DNA from: Porphyra umbilicalis
Taxonomy: Eukaryota; Rhodophyta; Bangiophyceae; Bangiales; Bangiaceae
Assembly (NCBI GenBank): GCA_002049455.2
Contig: KV918918.1
Coordinates: 62,001 to 126,000, forward strand
DNA length: 64,000 nt
Direction: 5' to 3'
The position numbers and the translations under genes are program-made. The notes below the pieces were generated by a model, which saw nothing but the letters and a program-made list of their open reading frames with translations, was not told the DNA's origin and ran no database searches. The first letter of the stretch is position 1. Every line of letters starts with the position of its first letter. This document shows positions 8,960-19,629 of this stretch, piece by piece.

Positions 8960-11504
8960 GTGACCAGGCGGCTCCAGCTCGTGCACTCGGACCTCGGTGG
9001 ACCTATGTCAGAACCCTCTCGTGGCGGAGCGCTCTACTTCGGCAAGTTCACCGACGACTTCTCCGGCTGGACGGACGTGGTCTTCTTGCACAAGAAAAGC
9101 GATCTTCTCGCGGAGTACAAGAAGTGGCTGACCAAGGCACAGCTGCACACCAGCATCAAGATCAAGGTGCTCCAGTCCGACAACGGCGGCGAGTACGTGT
9201 CGACCGCATTCAAGGCACTTCACGATGACAACGGCACGACGCACCAGACGTCAGTGCCCGAAACGCCGCAGCAGAACGGGGTTGCTGAGTGACTCAACCG
9301 AGTTCTCGTGGAGATGGCTCGCACCATGATGCGGCACAAGAACGTCGACCAGGATCTTTGGGCGGATGCCATCAAGACGGCGGTCTACATCAAGAATCGC
9401 GTCACCAGCCGTGCGCTTCCCGTAGGCAAGACGCCTCATGAGCTATGGACCGGGAACAAGCCCGACGTAAGCCACATGCGGGTGTTTGGGTCAACATGCT
9501 GGGTGGTACTGCACAAGAGCCACGTCGATGGCAAGTTCGGAGACAAGGCGGCAAAGGGCATTTTTGTGGGCTATCCCGACGGCAGCAAGGCGTACAAGGT
9601 CATTCTCGACGACGGCAAGATCGTCAAGGCGCGAAGCGTCGTTTTATCCGAGAACAACTCGAGCAAGGTTGCAGATGTTCCAGAGAACTCACCCGTGGAC
9701 GAAGTCGTGGAAGGCGAGACGGGCTTGGATGCCGGCAGCGACGACCAAGACGTCGACGCTGAAGACGACCAAGACGTTGACGCTGAAGATGACGGCGGTG
9801 ACGACCAGCAAGATGATGGCTCGAACAAATCGGCATACGAAAATCAAGGTTCTGCCGGATCTCAAGACACGCTGCGTCGGAGCGGCAGATCGCGGAGGCC
9901 GCCGGTTGAGTACTGGCGTCCAGTGAGCCTCGTTGCTCACGAGGCTCCCATGACGTATGGGCAAGCAGTTCAAGGACAAGAGTCGACCAAGTGGCGGGCC
10001 GCAAAAGACCAGGAGATGGACTCTATCCGCAAGAACAAGACATGGCGTTTGACGGATCGCCCGGTCGGCCGACGCGTGCTCAAGGGCAAGTGGGTTTACA
10101 AGGTCAAGGAAGAGCTGGACAAGGTTGGGAACGACACGACGCGGCACAAGGCGCGCCTGTGCTTTATGGGCAATCGGCAGATCAAGGGGCTTGACTTCAA
10201 CGAGACGTTTGCGCCGGTGGCCAAGTTCACTACCATCCGATGCATCCTGGCGATGACGGCGGCGAACGGGTGGGAGCTGCATCAGATGGACGTCAAGACG
10301 GCATTCCTCAACGGCGACCTTGACGAGATGGTCTACATGGAGCAGCCGGAGGGATACGTCAATCCCACGTATCCGGACAAGGCGTGCCGTCTTCTCCAAG
10401 CGCTGTATGGGCTTAAGCAAGCCCCCAAGACGTGGTACGCCAAGCTCGACGCCTTCCTCAAGTCGCAAGGGTTTGACAACATCGACCCGGATGCCTGCCT
10501 CTACCTTCAGATGGATGACGGTGAGATCATCATCGTCCTGGTGTACGTCGACGATCTTCTTCTGGTCGGGTCAAGCATGGAGGCGATTAACAAAGTCAAG
10601 AAGGCGCTTCGCAAGCGCTTCGAGATGAAGGACCTGGGCGAGGCCAAGGTCATCCTCGGGCTAGAGATTAGGCGTGACAAGGCGTTGGGCACCCTGTAGC
10701 TGTCGCAGGGCAAGTACGCGGGACAAGTGCTCGAGAAGTTCGGTATGGCGGAGTGAAACCCGATCGCGACTCCGTTGGAGGTCGGGCTGCAGCTGACTAA
10801 GTCGGAGAATAGCGACGAGTCTCTTCCGTATCGCGAGGCCGTCGGAAGCCTGATGTACCTGATGGTCGGGACGCGTCCTGATCTCGCCGTTGCGGTCGGC
10901 AAGCTGGGCCGTTTCGTGTCGGGCTACGGGAAGGAGCACTGGGCGGCTGTGAAGCGCGTCCTCCGATATGTCAAGGGGTCTGTCGACCAAGGGCCTGGTC
11001 TACAACAAGTCCGCGTCAGGCATCCTGCAAGGTTTCAGCGATGCCGACTGGGCAGGTGACTACGAGACGCGGCGGTCTACGACGGGCTTCATGTTCATCT
11101 CTGGCGGGGCGGCCGTCAGCTGGGCTTCGAAGTTGCAGAAGACGGTGGCGCTATCTACCATGGAGGCGGAGTACATGGCTCTTTGCGAGGCCAGCACGGA
11201 AGCTGTTTGGCTCGACAAGCTCATCCAACGCGTCACCATGCTCGTGAGGCAGTCGGACAACTTGGTTGGGCCGGTTAACATCAAGGTCGACAACAGCGGC
11301 TGCATCGACTTCGCCAAGAATCCCGTCGAGCACAAGCGCACCAAGCACATCGACATTCGCTACCACTTTGTGCGGGATGCGATCACGACGGACAAGGTCA
11401 TCCTCGAGCACTACCCAACGGACGAGATGGCGGCAGACCCAATGACGAAGGAGCTCGCCAAGGTCAAGCGTGACAAGCATGTCAAGACGATGGGGATGTG
11501 TTGA
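8960..11504 (+). CDS. Copia family 1 integrase, RT and RNase H region
   Basis: Integrase core (LVHSDLGGPM; LQSDNGGEYVS; TPQQNGVAE) followed by the conserved KTPHELWTGNKP/VFGSTCW stretch, an acidic linker, RT (KGKWVYKVK; FAPVAKFTTIR; DVKTAFLNGDLDE; ALYGLKQAP; VLVYVDDLLLVG) and RNase H (SDADWAGD; STTGFMF; LSTMEAEYMAL; KHIDIRYHFVR). The arrangement is diagnostic of Ty1/copia. A fossil read in several pieces; the RT-integrase piece 9,308-10,699 is the longest open stretch. Confidence 0.92.
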
Positions 11505-11660
11505 TTTCAAGTACGCGCCGTAAATACATCCGGACGTGAATACATTGCTCCTCCAAGGCGGCCATGACGGGCGGCATCGGATTTGGGACGTCAAGATTCT
11601 GGGCCGACAAACCTCTCGACAAGTACTTCAAGCGCGGTCAGGTGTCAGGCGGCGTCAAGC

Positions 11661-11669
11661 AAGGGGGCG
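11661..11669 (+). other. Polypurine tract
   Basis: aagggggcg immediately before the 3' LTR, the position at which plus-strand DNA synthesis is primed in LTR elements. Confidence 0.6.
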
Positions 11670-12213
11670 TGTTGGAACGTCATGCTCAACTCCGCTGTAA
11701 GCCCTCCTGCTGTAAAAAAGCAAAATTCAAGAAACAAGGTATTGACAGGGTTCGAGTCCCCGACTTCCGGACGCGACCCGAAGGTCACTCCTAATGAGAG
11801 TGGGTGCCTTTCTTCCCACTAGGCTACCCAGGCGACTTCCTCGCGGTTTGGTGACCGCTGGTGCATTCGACATTTGTACCCGTGCGATTTTGAGTGAAAG
11901 TTTTGCGATTTCACATTTTTTGTTCTTGCTTCTGATGCTTTGATTTGCGTGGGCTTTGCTTTGATCCCTGATGCATTGAATTGGTGAGCATTTTGATTTA
12001 GAGTGTGGGCGGGCGCGTGCGCGGGCGAGCTGCTTGGGCTGCGTGGTGGGCTTGAGTGCTCCGACTTGGACTACTTGAGGAGTGCCCTTGGTGGGAAGAG
12101 GGGCGCTTTGGAGAGACAACCAACAAAGCACGTTCGCACACATACACACAAGCTCAAGCCACTCAACCACTTCACCGTGGTCCCCCATCCCCTATCCCCA
12201 CTGCGCTTCAACA
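11670..12213 (+). repeat. Copia family 1, 3' LTR
   Basis: 544 bp, TGTTGGAACG...GCTTCAACA, ~98% identical to the 5' LTR, followed by the duplication gcgta. Confidence 0.95.
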
Positions 12214-13589
12214 GCGTAAGCGACTTTGATCGCCGTTGGGCGGGTCATCTTGAGTTGCAAACGCAACTTGCTCGCGCCGTCCCAATACATCTGGGCGGTG
12301 GCGACCGTCTCGGACAGGGTTCGGTCGGGGAACTGGTCGTTCAGTACCCGAACGTGCGCTTGCATAAGGTCCGAAAGACCAGTTATGAAGACATCCTTCA
12401 CGTCTTGGATGTCGAACAAACCGTTCAGGAGGTCGCATTGCGTTTCCACGCGATGACCAAAGGCCGTGGGCGCCTCGTTGTCTTGTTGCTTCATCGTAAT
12501 GATGTCTTGATAGGCGTTAGCCATAGTTGCGTGGGTCGCATACTTAGAAAGAAGCCAGTTGACGGCATCTCCGTAGGTACGGATGGCGTAACGCTTACGT
12601 CCGAGGGTGCTGTTAAGCGCGCCGGAGAAGGCCATCTTGGCGTTGCCGGCTAGTCGAAAGACCATAAGCGGAAGGGCTTGACCGTGGGTCAGCCCAGCCG
12701 GGTCGCATGCGCGGCGAAAGGTCGTCAAGAACGTGAAGATGCCCAAGGGCAGGGCTCCCGTGAATGGCTGTTGCCCATGGAACGCTCCGTCCAAACGTTT
12801 GTTGAGACGGTGCGACCGCTGTGCCTCTTTAGGCGTATACGTCAGTTGACGGCGGATCAGGAAGTACGTCCTGTAGTCCAGGAGTTTTTTGAAGAGGCTA
12901 TTAGCCGGGCGGATCACCTTGATCCTATCGGCTGTTTCAAGTCTCTCCTTCCGTTTGGTGGGGGTCGCGGGGCGCTTGCGCGCGGCCGCGTCCGACTCGC
13001 TCGAGCTGTCGCTCGGCGAGGACCCACTTGGGGGCGACGGCGGGCCTGGGGGCCCGTGGCCATCGTCCGAAGAGGACGTGTCCGTCGCGTTGGGGTTGTC
13101 GTCGTCTAACGACGTCGGGCTTGACCCAGAAGCGGAATCGTCGGAAGATGAGGAAAGCGCGGCGTTAGCCGGAGCGTCCTTACGGACGAGCGTGTCCTTA
13201 ATCACCTTGCTCGTCTTCTTGACATCCTTGGTCTTGTCGCCCGACCGGCGGCGAGACTTAGCCACACGGCGTTCCTCCTCATGGGAGTCGACCTTGCGCA
13301 GGGCCTCGACGTCGTCGACCAACTTGTCATTGGCTCGCGCCAGAGACTCGTTATTCTGTTCTTGGGCCGATAGGCGTCGCTGAAGTGCTTCAACGGCCGC
13401 CTTCAGGCTCTCCACCACCTGCATCTGCCCAGAGGCGGCTTGATCCGCAGGGATGGGAGGAGTTGGAGCACCGTCCGTTGGGGCGTCGGAGGCGGCAGGA
13501 GTGCCTTGTCCCGCGCCCGGCTGCCGGTAGCCAGATGGCAACATGCCGTCTCTGGCTCGCCGAGTGCCGCCGGTACCACCAGTATACAT
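12214..13589 (-). CDS. Gypsy gag, N-terminal part
   Basis: About 458 residues read from the minus strand before the copia boundary. It begins with a Gly/Pro-rich stretch and then a coiled coil (~residues 55-100; heptad-like LKAAVEALQRRLSAQEQNN). A Lys/Arg and Ser/Asp-rich low-complexity linker follows. The last ~200 residues resemble a Ty3/gypsy capsid domain (FAFSGALNSTLG..., WLLSKYATHATMANAYQDIITMKQQDNEAPTAFGHRVETQCDLL, ending VFITGLSDLMQAHV). Placed on the same strand and in the right order with the protease/pol part across the nested insertion. Fossil. Confidence 0.85.
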
Positions 13590-14566
13590 ACTGGGACCTG
13601 AACAAAGTGTTCCGACTTGGCTTGCGCCCTGCGCGCCAACGTCGGAGATCTCAACCGTGATGCCCCCGGCACCACGCCCACAAGTCGATGGCTTACGCCC
13701 CGCGCGCCAAGAGACCGTATCGACACCGTCACAATGCCACGAGGCAGCGATAAAGTTCTCGGGGACACCATGCCGCGAGGCACGATGAAGGCGAGGGTAT
13801 CCCCTGCTGCTCCACCAAATGTGGTATTAATAACGTTAGTTCAATTACCAGTGTACTGAGACCGACCGTAGCCAAGCAATAAAGCGAGTTCTATCGCCGT
13901 CGCGGCGAGGAAGATAGACCTTTTGTTGAAGGGCATCCGATGGGGAGCCGGGTGGTGCCCACGACGGCGACCCCGGACCCACGGTGGTTTAGTACAAACA
14001 ACGGCACTGGTCGATCGACCATCCGATCAAGCGATCGTAATGAGTGCCGGCAGACAGATAAGACAGGCAAGCAAACAAGCAATAAAAAAAAATAAACAAT
14101 GCGGAAGTAACCCCCCAAACGGCGTGCCACTAGCCGAGTCACACAAATCCGTGGATTCAGCCAGTCAAGGGGGCTACTCGTGGCTAATTGCCAATTGGGA
14201 GCAGAGATATGCTACAAAGAGCCGCGATGTCGAGGTTTTCGCACAGCACCGCATGGCACCGTTCGGTGGGCCAGAAAACCTCAACAAACCCTCGACAATT
14301 GCAATTTGATTGGCTCACAATCACCCTCACGAAAGGACCTCATTCAGAGTTGAGCCATTTGATTGGTCAGTATCAATGACGTGGAGCGCGGTCACGAGAG
14401 GAAAAATAGGCCTAGCATAGCTCGAGTCCATGAACTGTGCTTGTTGTCATGTCTCGCCAAATGTACACTTGCAACGTCTGGTATCTATCACGGCAGCTGC
14501 GCCGAGAATTATTCCTGTCGCTGCTGCTCGGTCGGCTCCCCACCCGCTGCATCCCCACCCGTCCTG
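13590..14566. other. Gene-free stretch right of gypsy gag
   Basis: No convincing gene. It should hold the gypsy leader and 5' LTR, but I found no matching copy elsewhere. Noted: a short direct repeat around atgccrcgaggcas (13,736 and 13,769), an A-run (14,084-14,093), and an imperfect inverted repeat tgtcgaggttttc / gaaaacctcaaca (14,228-14,286). Confidence 0.5.
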
Positions 14567-14984
14567 TGTTGGACTGTGATGCTCGTCGCCGACTCCACTG
14601 GCGGTTAGCGGTTGGACGATGGTCGGTGACCCTTTTGATACCCCACATGGTACATTTGCAAGACGTGGTCAAGTTGCACACATTTGTGTTGGGTCATCTT
14701 GGGGCGTTACTTTTGGCATGTTTTGGATTTGATCTTCGCATTGCTCTAGTGGCTTTTGATTTGGTGAGTGATTCGATTTGGTGCGAGGGCGTGGGCGTCG
14801 GTGTGGGCGCGAGAGGGGGGAACACTTCGGCCGGTGGGGACTATTTGAGAGGTGCTCTCGGTTGGGAGAGGCGGGCGAACCTTAGGACAACCAACAAAGC
14901 ACGTTCGCACACACACACACAAGCTCAAGCCACTCAACCACTTCACCGTGGTCCCCCAACCCCTATCCCCACTGCGATTCAAAA
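14567..14984 (+). repeat. Solo LTR of a copia family related to family 1
   Basis: 418 bp beginning TGTTGG. Its last ~100 bp closely match the 3' end of the family 1 LTR (accaacaaagcacgttcgca; tcaagccactcaaccacttc). The left two thirds are diverged and shorter. It is flanked by the perfect 5-bp duplication tcctg (14,562-14,566 and 14,985-14,989), with no internal domain. This is the usual product of recombination between two LTRs. Older than the family 1 copy, judging by divergence. Confidence 0.85.
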
Positions 14985-15025
14985 TCCTGGCCCCGCCCGC
15001 CCCCGCCCCACTTGCAGATTCATCG

Positions 15026-15718
15026 TCACCACGGGCAGCGTCGGCAACAGCCAGCCGTTTCCGCCGCTTGGTCTCGGTCTGGCGTCGGTAGTCTGGTTTG
15101 TCTGCGACAAAAGAGTGCACGCCTCCCAGCTTGCGTCATACGATGCGAGCCGGTGGTCAGGTCCTTCACGTACACAACGGCCCGCCGCAATCGCTCAGGG
15201 TCTTGAAGGCACAGAGGCCGAGCTGACCCCAAAATGTCGTCAATAGCGAAGCGAACGCACCGTCGCAGGCTCTGTTGGCCCCACTTGGAGAAGCCAAGCG
15301 CTTCATGGCCGTAGACGTTGTTCTTGCTGATGGTTCCCCGCGGAACAATCTCCGTGCGGTCCCCTCCTAGGTCCAGCCCCCCCCGTGCTGTCATGAGCAG
15401 CTGGTCTGCGGACTGCGGAGCGGGAGCAGGTCCTGGACGCGCCGCCACCGCAGGTGGAGGGGACGGGCGAGCAGGTCCGGAACACGCAGCCCCGGGTGGT
15501 GGAGTAGGAGGGCGGGCTGGCGTTGGACGCACATCCGCCACCAGTGCAGGGGGAGGTTGAGCGGGCCCAGGGAGAACCGGTGGCGGCGGCGGAGGGAGAG
15601 GTTGAGCCGACCGCGATCGCACTGCCGCCGCCGGTGGTGAAGGAGAACGAGCGGTACCCGCAGCTACCGACGCCGCCGGTTGTGCAGGTCGAGCGGGTCC
15701 CAGGCGCCCCGTTGTCAT
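15026..15718 (-). CDS. Hypothetical proline-rich protein
   Basis: 230-codon ORF. The first ~100 residues are Pro/Ala-rich, with runs of P. The last ~125 are compositionally balanced (QLLMTARGGLDLGGDRTEIV; NNVYGHEALGFSKWGQQSLR; FAIDDILG), which suggests that this half was once coding. I recognise no family. Its end lies 41 bp from the solo LTR, so the 3' end may be disturbed by that insertion. It may belong to the adjacent Tnp2-type transposon on the same strand. Low confidence. Confidence 0.3.
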   Translation of the reverse strand: MTTGRLGPARPAQPAASVAAGTARSPSPPAAAVRSRSAQPLPPPPPPVLPGPAQPPPALVADVRPTPARPPTPPPGAACSGPARPSPPPAVAARPGPAPAPQSADQLLMTARGGLDLGGDRTEIVPRGTISKNNVYGHEALGFSKWGQQSLRRCVRFAIDDILGSARPLCLQDPERLRRAVVYVKDLTTGSHRMTQAGRRALFCRRQTRLPTPDRDQAAETAGCCRRCPW

Positions 15719-16755
15719 CGATAAAAGGGGTGCCGGGGGGGGGAAGAGAGGCGGCCGCTCTCACGGCAGCCAAAAAACCTGCGTGACAAGACCGTAAAGA
15801 AACAGAGACAATGCCAGAACACGGAACCCCGAATTCGCAAGCTCCAAGACAAGTGAAATGAGAGAGACAAAATGGGGGTGAAAAAAGCAGCTCGTGGGCG
15901 AGATCATCGGCATGTGGGTCATAGGAAACACAGCAGATGTCGCACACGCTTCCTAATGAGTGGACGTGCCGCTAAGCGAACTCACCATTCAAGTCGCCGG
16001 TGCCTTCGAAATGAGGATCAGGTGAAGTAGTAGGCAGCCTTCGCCCTCGGGTGGATGCACGTGTCGGCGTTGTGGGGCAGAAGCGTCAGATGAGGAGTGC
16101 ACAAGCAGGAGCCGCCGTGCAAGCGGGACAAGGGTCTCGACGTCACGCCCACGGTCGGAAAGCTGTCGTCGCCGGGCGCGGCACGACCCCGCTCTTGTCG
16201 GAATGTCGCACCCCTCTAGCATTAAATGGAGGAACTTAACTGTGTCATTGCTAGCAGGCTCTTTCCTTTTCTGCCAGATGCTCGCTGCTGAAGCCCATTA
16301 TGGCACAGATCCGAAGCGACAGTGACCTGCAAGGTCAAGACTAACCACGGAATTCAGTCCGAGAGCTGTCCTCTTTCCAACTGCTGTGCGCCCCGCCTCA
16401 GGATGCAATTCCATGCCTGCCCCCACGTGCATGCCTGCTGCTCCATCAAGACCACTCCGAGCCGTCACCTTGGCCTCCCTATTTGTTGCTGATGGGGCAT
16501 CTCTCCCCTTCCGCTGCGATCATCCTCTCCGCAGCACAACGCTGCTCGCTCCCCCTCTGTCTACGCCTCTCGCTTCTGCTGGCTCTTGTGCCCCACCCAC
16601 CACCCCTTCCCCCCCCCGCAGTTTCGTCCCACTCATCCTAAAGCTCCTCCCCCCCAGCTATATTCCGCTCCCAGAACGTTTCCACGTCGTGGTCGCCGCC
16701 GTACTCACCCACTGCTGGCCATTGTCTAGTACGGTCACGAAAAACATAGACTAGT
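15719..16755. other. Gene-free stretch
   Basis: No recognisable gene on either strand. 16,386-16,690 is pyrimidine-rich (long ctcc/cccc runs). It may be the 3' part of the decayed Tnp2-like transposon to its right, but no terminal repeat was found. Confidence 0.4.
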
Positions 16756-18436
16756 TTACTGCTCGTGGCTAAACCGGTCGCTACAAAACAAAACAACGTG
16801 CCTCTTGCGCACATCCAGCGTCCCGACGACCGCATCAACGGCTTGGACGTCAACATACCTCAGTTTCCCCCCCGAAGGAGTTAAAGCAGTCAGTGCCCCG
16901 TCGCTTTTCAGGGAGCCCGTACTTGCCGTGGCGGTCCGCAGATGAAACCACGCACTCAATAAACGCGAACGCCACGGGCCAGTCGTTCACGAACACGACC
17001 GCGTAGTGGTGGACCGCGCCATAGATACGGACTACAGCCTCCTCCGTACCCCCTCCGCGGATGCGCCGCTGCACCTCGGACACCACACGAACGAGGTGGT
17101 GACGGCGACCGCCTCGCCTAAAATTCTTAATAGAGCCGGCCACTTGTCCGCGCACCAGCTTCAAGCCGCATTATTTCTTGGCCACGATTTGGTCCGGAAA
17201 ATCCGCAACTCCTTCCAATGCCAATACTTCGCGCATCCGCTCGAATTCCATTCCTGTCAATGGGGCCGGAGCGTGTCTTGGCGGCAGAAGTTGTACAGCG
17301 GGTTGGGTTGTGCTCGGGAGCACATATGCCCCGACGAGCATGTCTCGTGCCCGCTTGCCCGGCTTGCCCGTCGCGTCTTCCCATTCTTGTGCCGCGTACG
17401 TTTCGGCATAGCTTTTGACCAGCTGAGCGTGACACTTGTGGGTGATGGCATTCACCACAGAAGCGTACGGCTCGCTGTGCGATCCAACCAGCTCCGAAAG
17501 CGTGCCAATGAGCCGCTCGATGGGAAACTGCCAATAAGACTAAGCAGGCCCTACCGTGCGTATATTTTTGACGATGTCGAGCAGGGAACCCACCGGAAGG
17601 CGGCACAGCTCGACGCGCTCCGGCCGCCCGGCGTACACGTACTTGTAGAACGCCGCACAGAAGTTCTTGACGTGGCGCTCAACCGTCGTCAACTCCATCT
17701 CAGTTAAGCCCGAGGGCCAAAGTAGTAAGCGTCCAGCTTGGCACAGGTGCATAAACCTCTTAAAATACTCCTCGGGCAAGCGGTCGGCCAGAACGACCTC
17801 CCCGATGCTCAGCAGGAAGTATATCCAGTCCGAGGCCTTATAGGACCCACTGTGCACGTTGATATCCCGCAGGGGTCGCGCCTGGGCGAGGGGCACGAAC
17901 GCGCAGCCAGCCGTAATTTCCCGTCCGATCGTCGTCACTGTGCCCTTGAGCATAGTTTACGGCTCTGGGCTCTTGCCAAGGACCCCGTGACCGCCAGAAA
18001 ACATGTCTCAAAGCAGGGGCACGACATTGCAAAATAGGAGGTGCATGGTGTCGTAGGGAAAAGTGGCCTGACCGAGGGCCCACAAATAACCCAGATTGGG
18101 ATATCGCTGATTGTCTTCTGGGCTGGCCTCGTGAAAAACAGAGTAGCCCTTGATGACGCACCGTAGAGCCAGGTCGTTCACCGCCTTTTTGGTATTTCCC
18201 GCGCGGCGGGATGCTTCGACTTCTTTAGCTGTCGCCGCAAGACTGGCAGCAGAGCGCTCTTGAGCCGACGGTCCTTGGAGATTAAGTAGGCGCCTTTTCT
18301 TGTTTGCAGGGTGGACCGGAGGATAGCAGTATCGCCTCTTGAGGCGCACCCCCATAAAGTCTCGGAAGCGGCCCGGGTGGATAGAGCCGCACCCCTTGGC
18401 ATTCAGGAGCTTGTCTGTGGCGATATTGGGAAAAAG

Positions 18437-18509
18437 TGAATGTCGGAGAGTAGGAATCGAACCTGTGACCCGCCAGAGAGTAGTATCGCGCGCTAAACCA
18501 CTAGGCCTC
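18437..18509 (-). other. tRNA-like sequence inside the Tnp2-like pseudogene
   Basis: On the minus strand an A-box-like aggcctagtgg is followed ~45 nt later by a perfect B box, caggttcgattcc, at tRNA-like spacing. The putative acceptor arms do not pair and the T stem has only three good pairs, so it is not a functional tRNA gene. It sits exactly where the transposase frame is lost. A tRNA-derived SINE head or a tRNA pseudogene is possible. Confidence 0.4.
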
Positions 18510-18963
18510 AGGCATTTCATACATGATCTCAAGCCAAGTTGGGGGTTCCAAATCCTCTCGTATTACGAATACCCACCCCGGGTAAGCCTGCTCCTCCACG
18601 ACCTTGTGCAGTTCAAGTACCATCCCAGCGGTTGCCACAACCGCTACATTGTCCCCGGCCGGCATGTCGGTCGTAAACTGCAACACAAAGGCCCGTAGCA
18701 CGCTCGTGGTGTCTCGCCCTGCGACCTTGACGCCACTGCTTCCTTGTGCCAGCTTGTCCAACTCCTCTGCGATTGGATGAAGAAAAGACTCAAGATCTGC
18801 ATGTTGGCGAGGTCCAGGAGTTACCGCAGGTACAAACTGAAGCAATATTCTTGACCCGTTGGTTAGGTTGAATGCTCAGCACGGTCACGACGAGAGACCA
18901 ATCTCGAAATTCTCGTTGGCGCCAGGCTTCGAAGCCAGCCATGGAGATGCTCAGTGACACGCA

Positions 18964-19629
18964 CTGTGGCAACACAGGCAGGCCGACCCCGCTGGGGCGG
19001 TCGTCCCGTCCGTGCGCTCGGTAGTCTCGTCAAAGACCCCGAAAGCAAGCGCCAAGACGCACACACACAACTGGTGTGGGCGGCAAAGACAAGCCGCGAA
19101 CACGACACAGCGTTGTCAGGCTCAACGTTTACTTGCCTTCCTCGGGGGTTCGGGACCGCTCTGCTGTCCCGCTCAGATATACCCACCGGTCCCCGTCCCT
19201 CAACCCTCAGGGGGACCCTCTCCAGTAGACCAAAAACACGGGCGAAACGCGGGCCACACCCGCCAGCGGGGCGTGCCCAAGACCCAATCAAAACACGCCA
19301 ACAAGAATCCCCGAGGCGAGGGTGAGATGCACCAAGCACATCAGATAAGAATCCCCACAACGAAAAGAACAGAGCAAGGGTGCGGCCATAACTCAGCCGA
19401 CCGTTGAGTGGTATGTCCGGGAATCACAAGTGGGTCATTCCAACCACTATCCGATCACGCGGAATTGGCCTCTTGATTGCTCGGAAATCGCTTAGTCTAG
19501 CTAATCCCGGTAAGCACGGATCTCGGCCTTACTTAGCCGAGCTCCGGGTTCGACCCGCCCGAAGGGCGTGACCGACTGTGGACCATCCAATTAAATGGCT
19601 CCATCAGCCGTCAAATCTCGCAGGCCTAC
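18964..19629 (-). other. Intron or insertion within the Tnp2-like gene
   Basis: The two conserved transposase blocks on either side should be only tens of residues apart, yet 666 bp separate them. The minus strand reads GTAGGC at the 5' border and CACAG at the 3' border. GTAGGC is the same donor hexamer as in the deoxyhypusine synthase intron. However, simple joining does not obviously keep frame, so an insertion is equally possible. It contains a hairpin (ctcggc...gccgag) next to a B-box-like ccgggttcgacccg (~19,530-19,565). Confidence 0.4.

Larger units (their letters stand above)
7637..12213 (+). mobile_element. Ty1/copia element (family 1), nested in gypsy gag
   Basis: Two 544-bp LTRs (7,637-8,180 and 11,670-12,213) begin TGTT and end AACA, and differ at about 11 positions (~98% identity). 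The 5-bp duplication gcgta flanks the element (7,632-7,636 and 12,214-12,218). The internal part has a half-tRNA primer site, a gag (UBN2/copia type), integrase, RT and RNase H in copia order (integrase before RT). The internal region is ~3.5 kb, short for the family. A fossil with several breaks (about five), and recent by LTR identity. It is younger than the gypsy element it interrupts. Confidence 0.95.
2893..13589 (-). mobile_element. Ty3/gypsy chromovirus, split by a nested copia element
   Basis: Coding parts in minus-strand order are gag (13,589-12,214), zinc knuckle and protease (7,636 to ~6,790) and RT-RNase H-integrase-chromodomain (6,789-2,893). Gag and protease are separated by a 4.6-kb copia element. 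The order protease, RT, RNase H, integrase, chromodomain defines the chromovirus branch of Ty3/gypsy. I could not find flanking LTRs on either side (checked 2,751-2,892 and 13,590-14,566 by eye). The coordinates therefore cover only the recognisable coding part. The element is a fossil. Apart from the nested insertion the pol reading is largely open, with perhaps one or two further breaks. Confidence 0.93.

Noticed and set aside
13767-13790. Gypsy 5' LTR edge and primer site
   Set aside because: A tRNA-3'-end-like word precedes a TG, but no second copy of the putative LTR exists at the other end of the element.
18437-18509. Functional tRNA gene on the minus strand
   Set aside because: Good A and B boxes, but acceptor arms do not pair and the T stem is incomplete.
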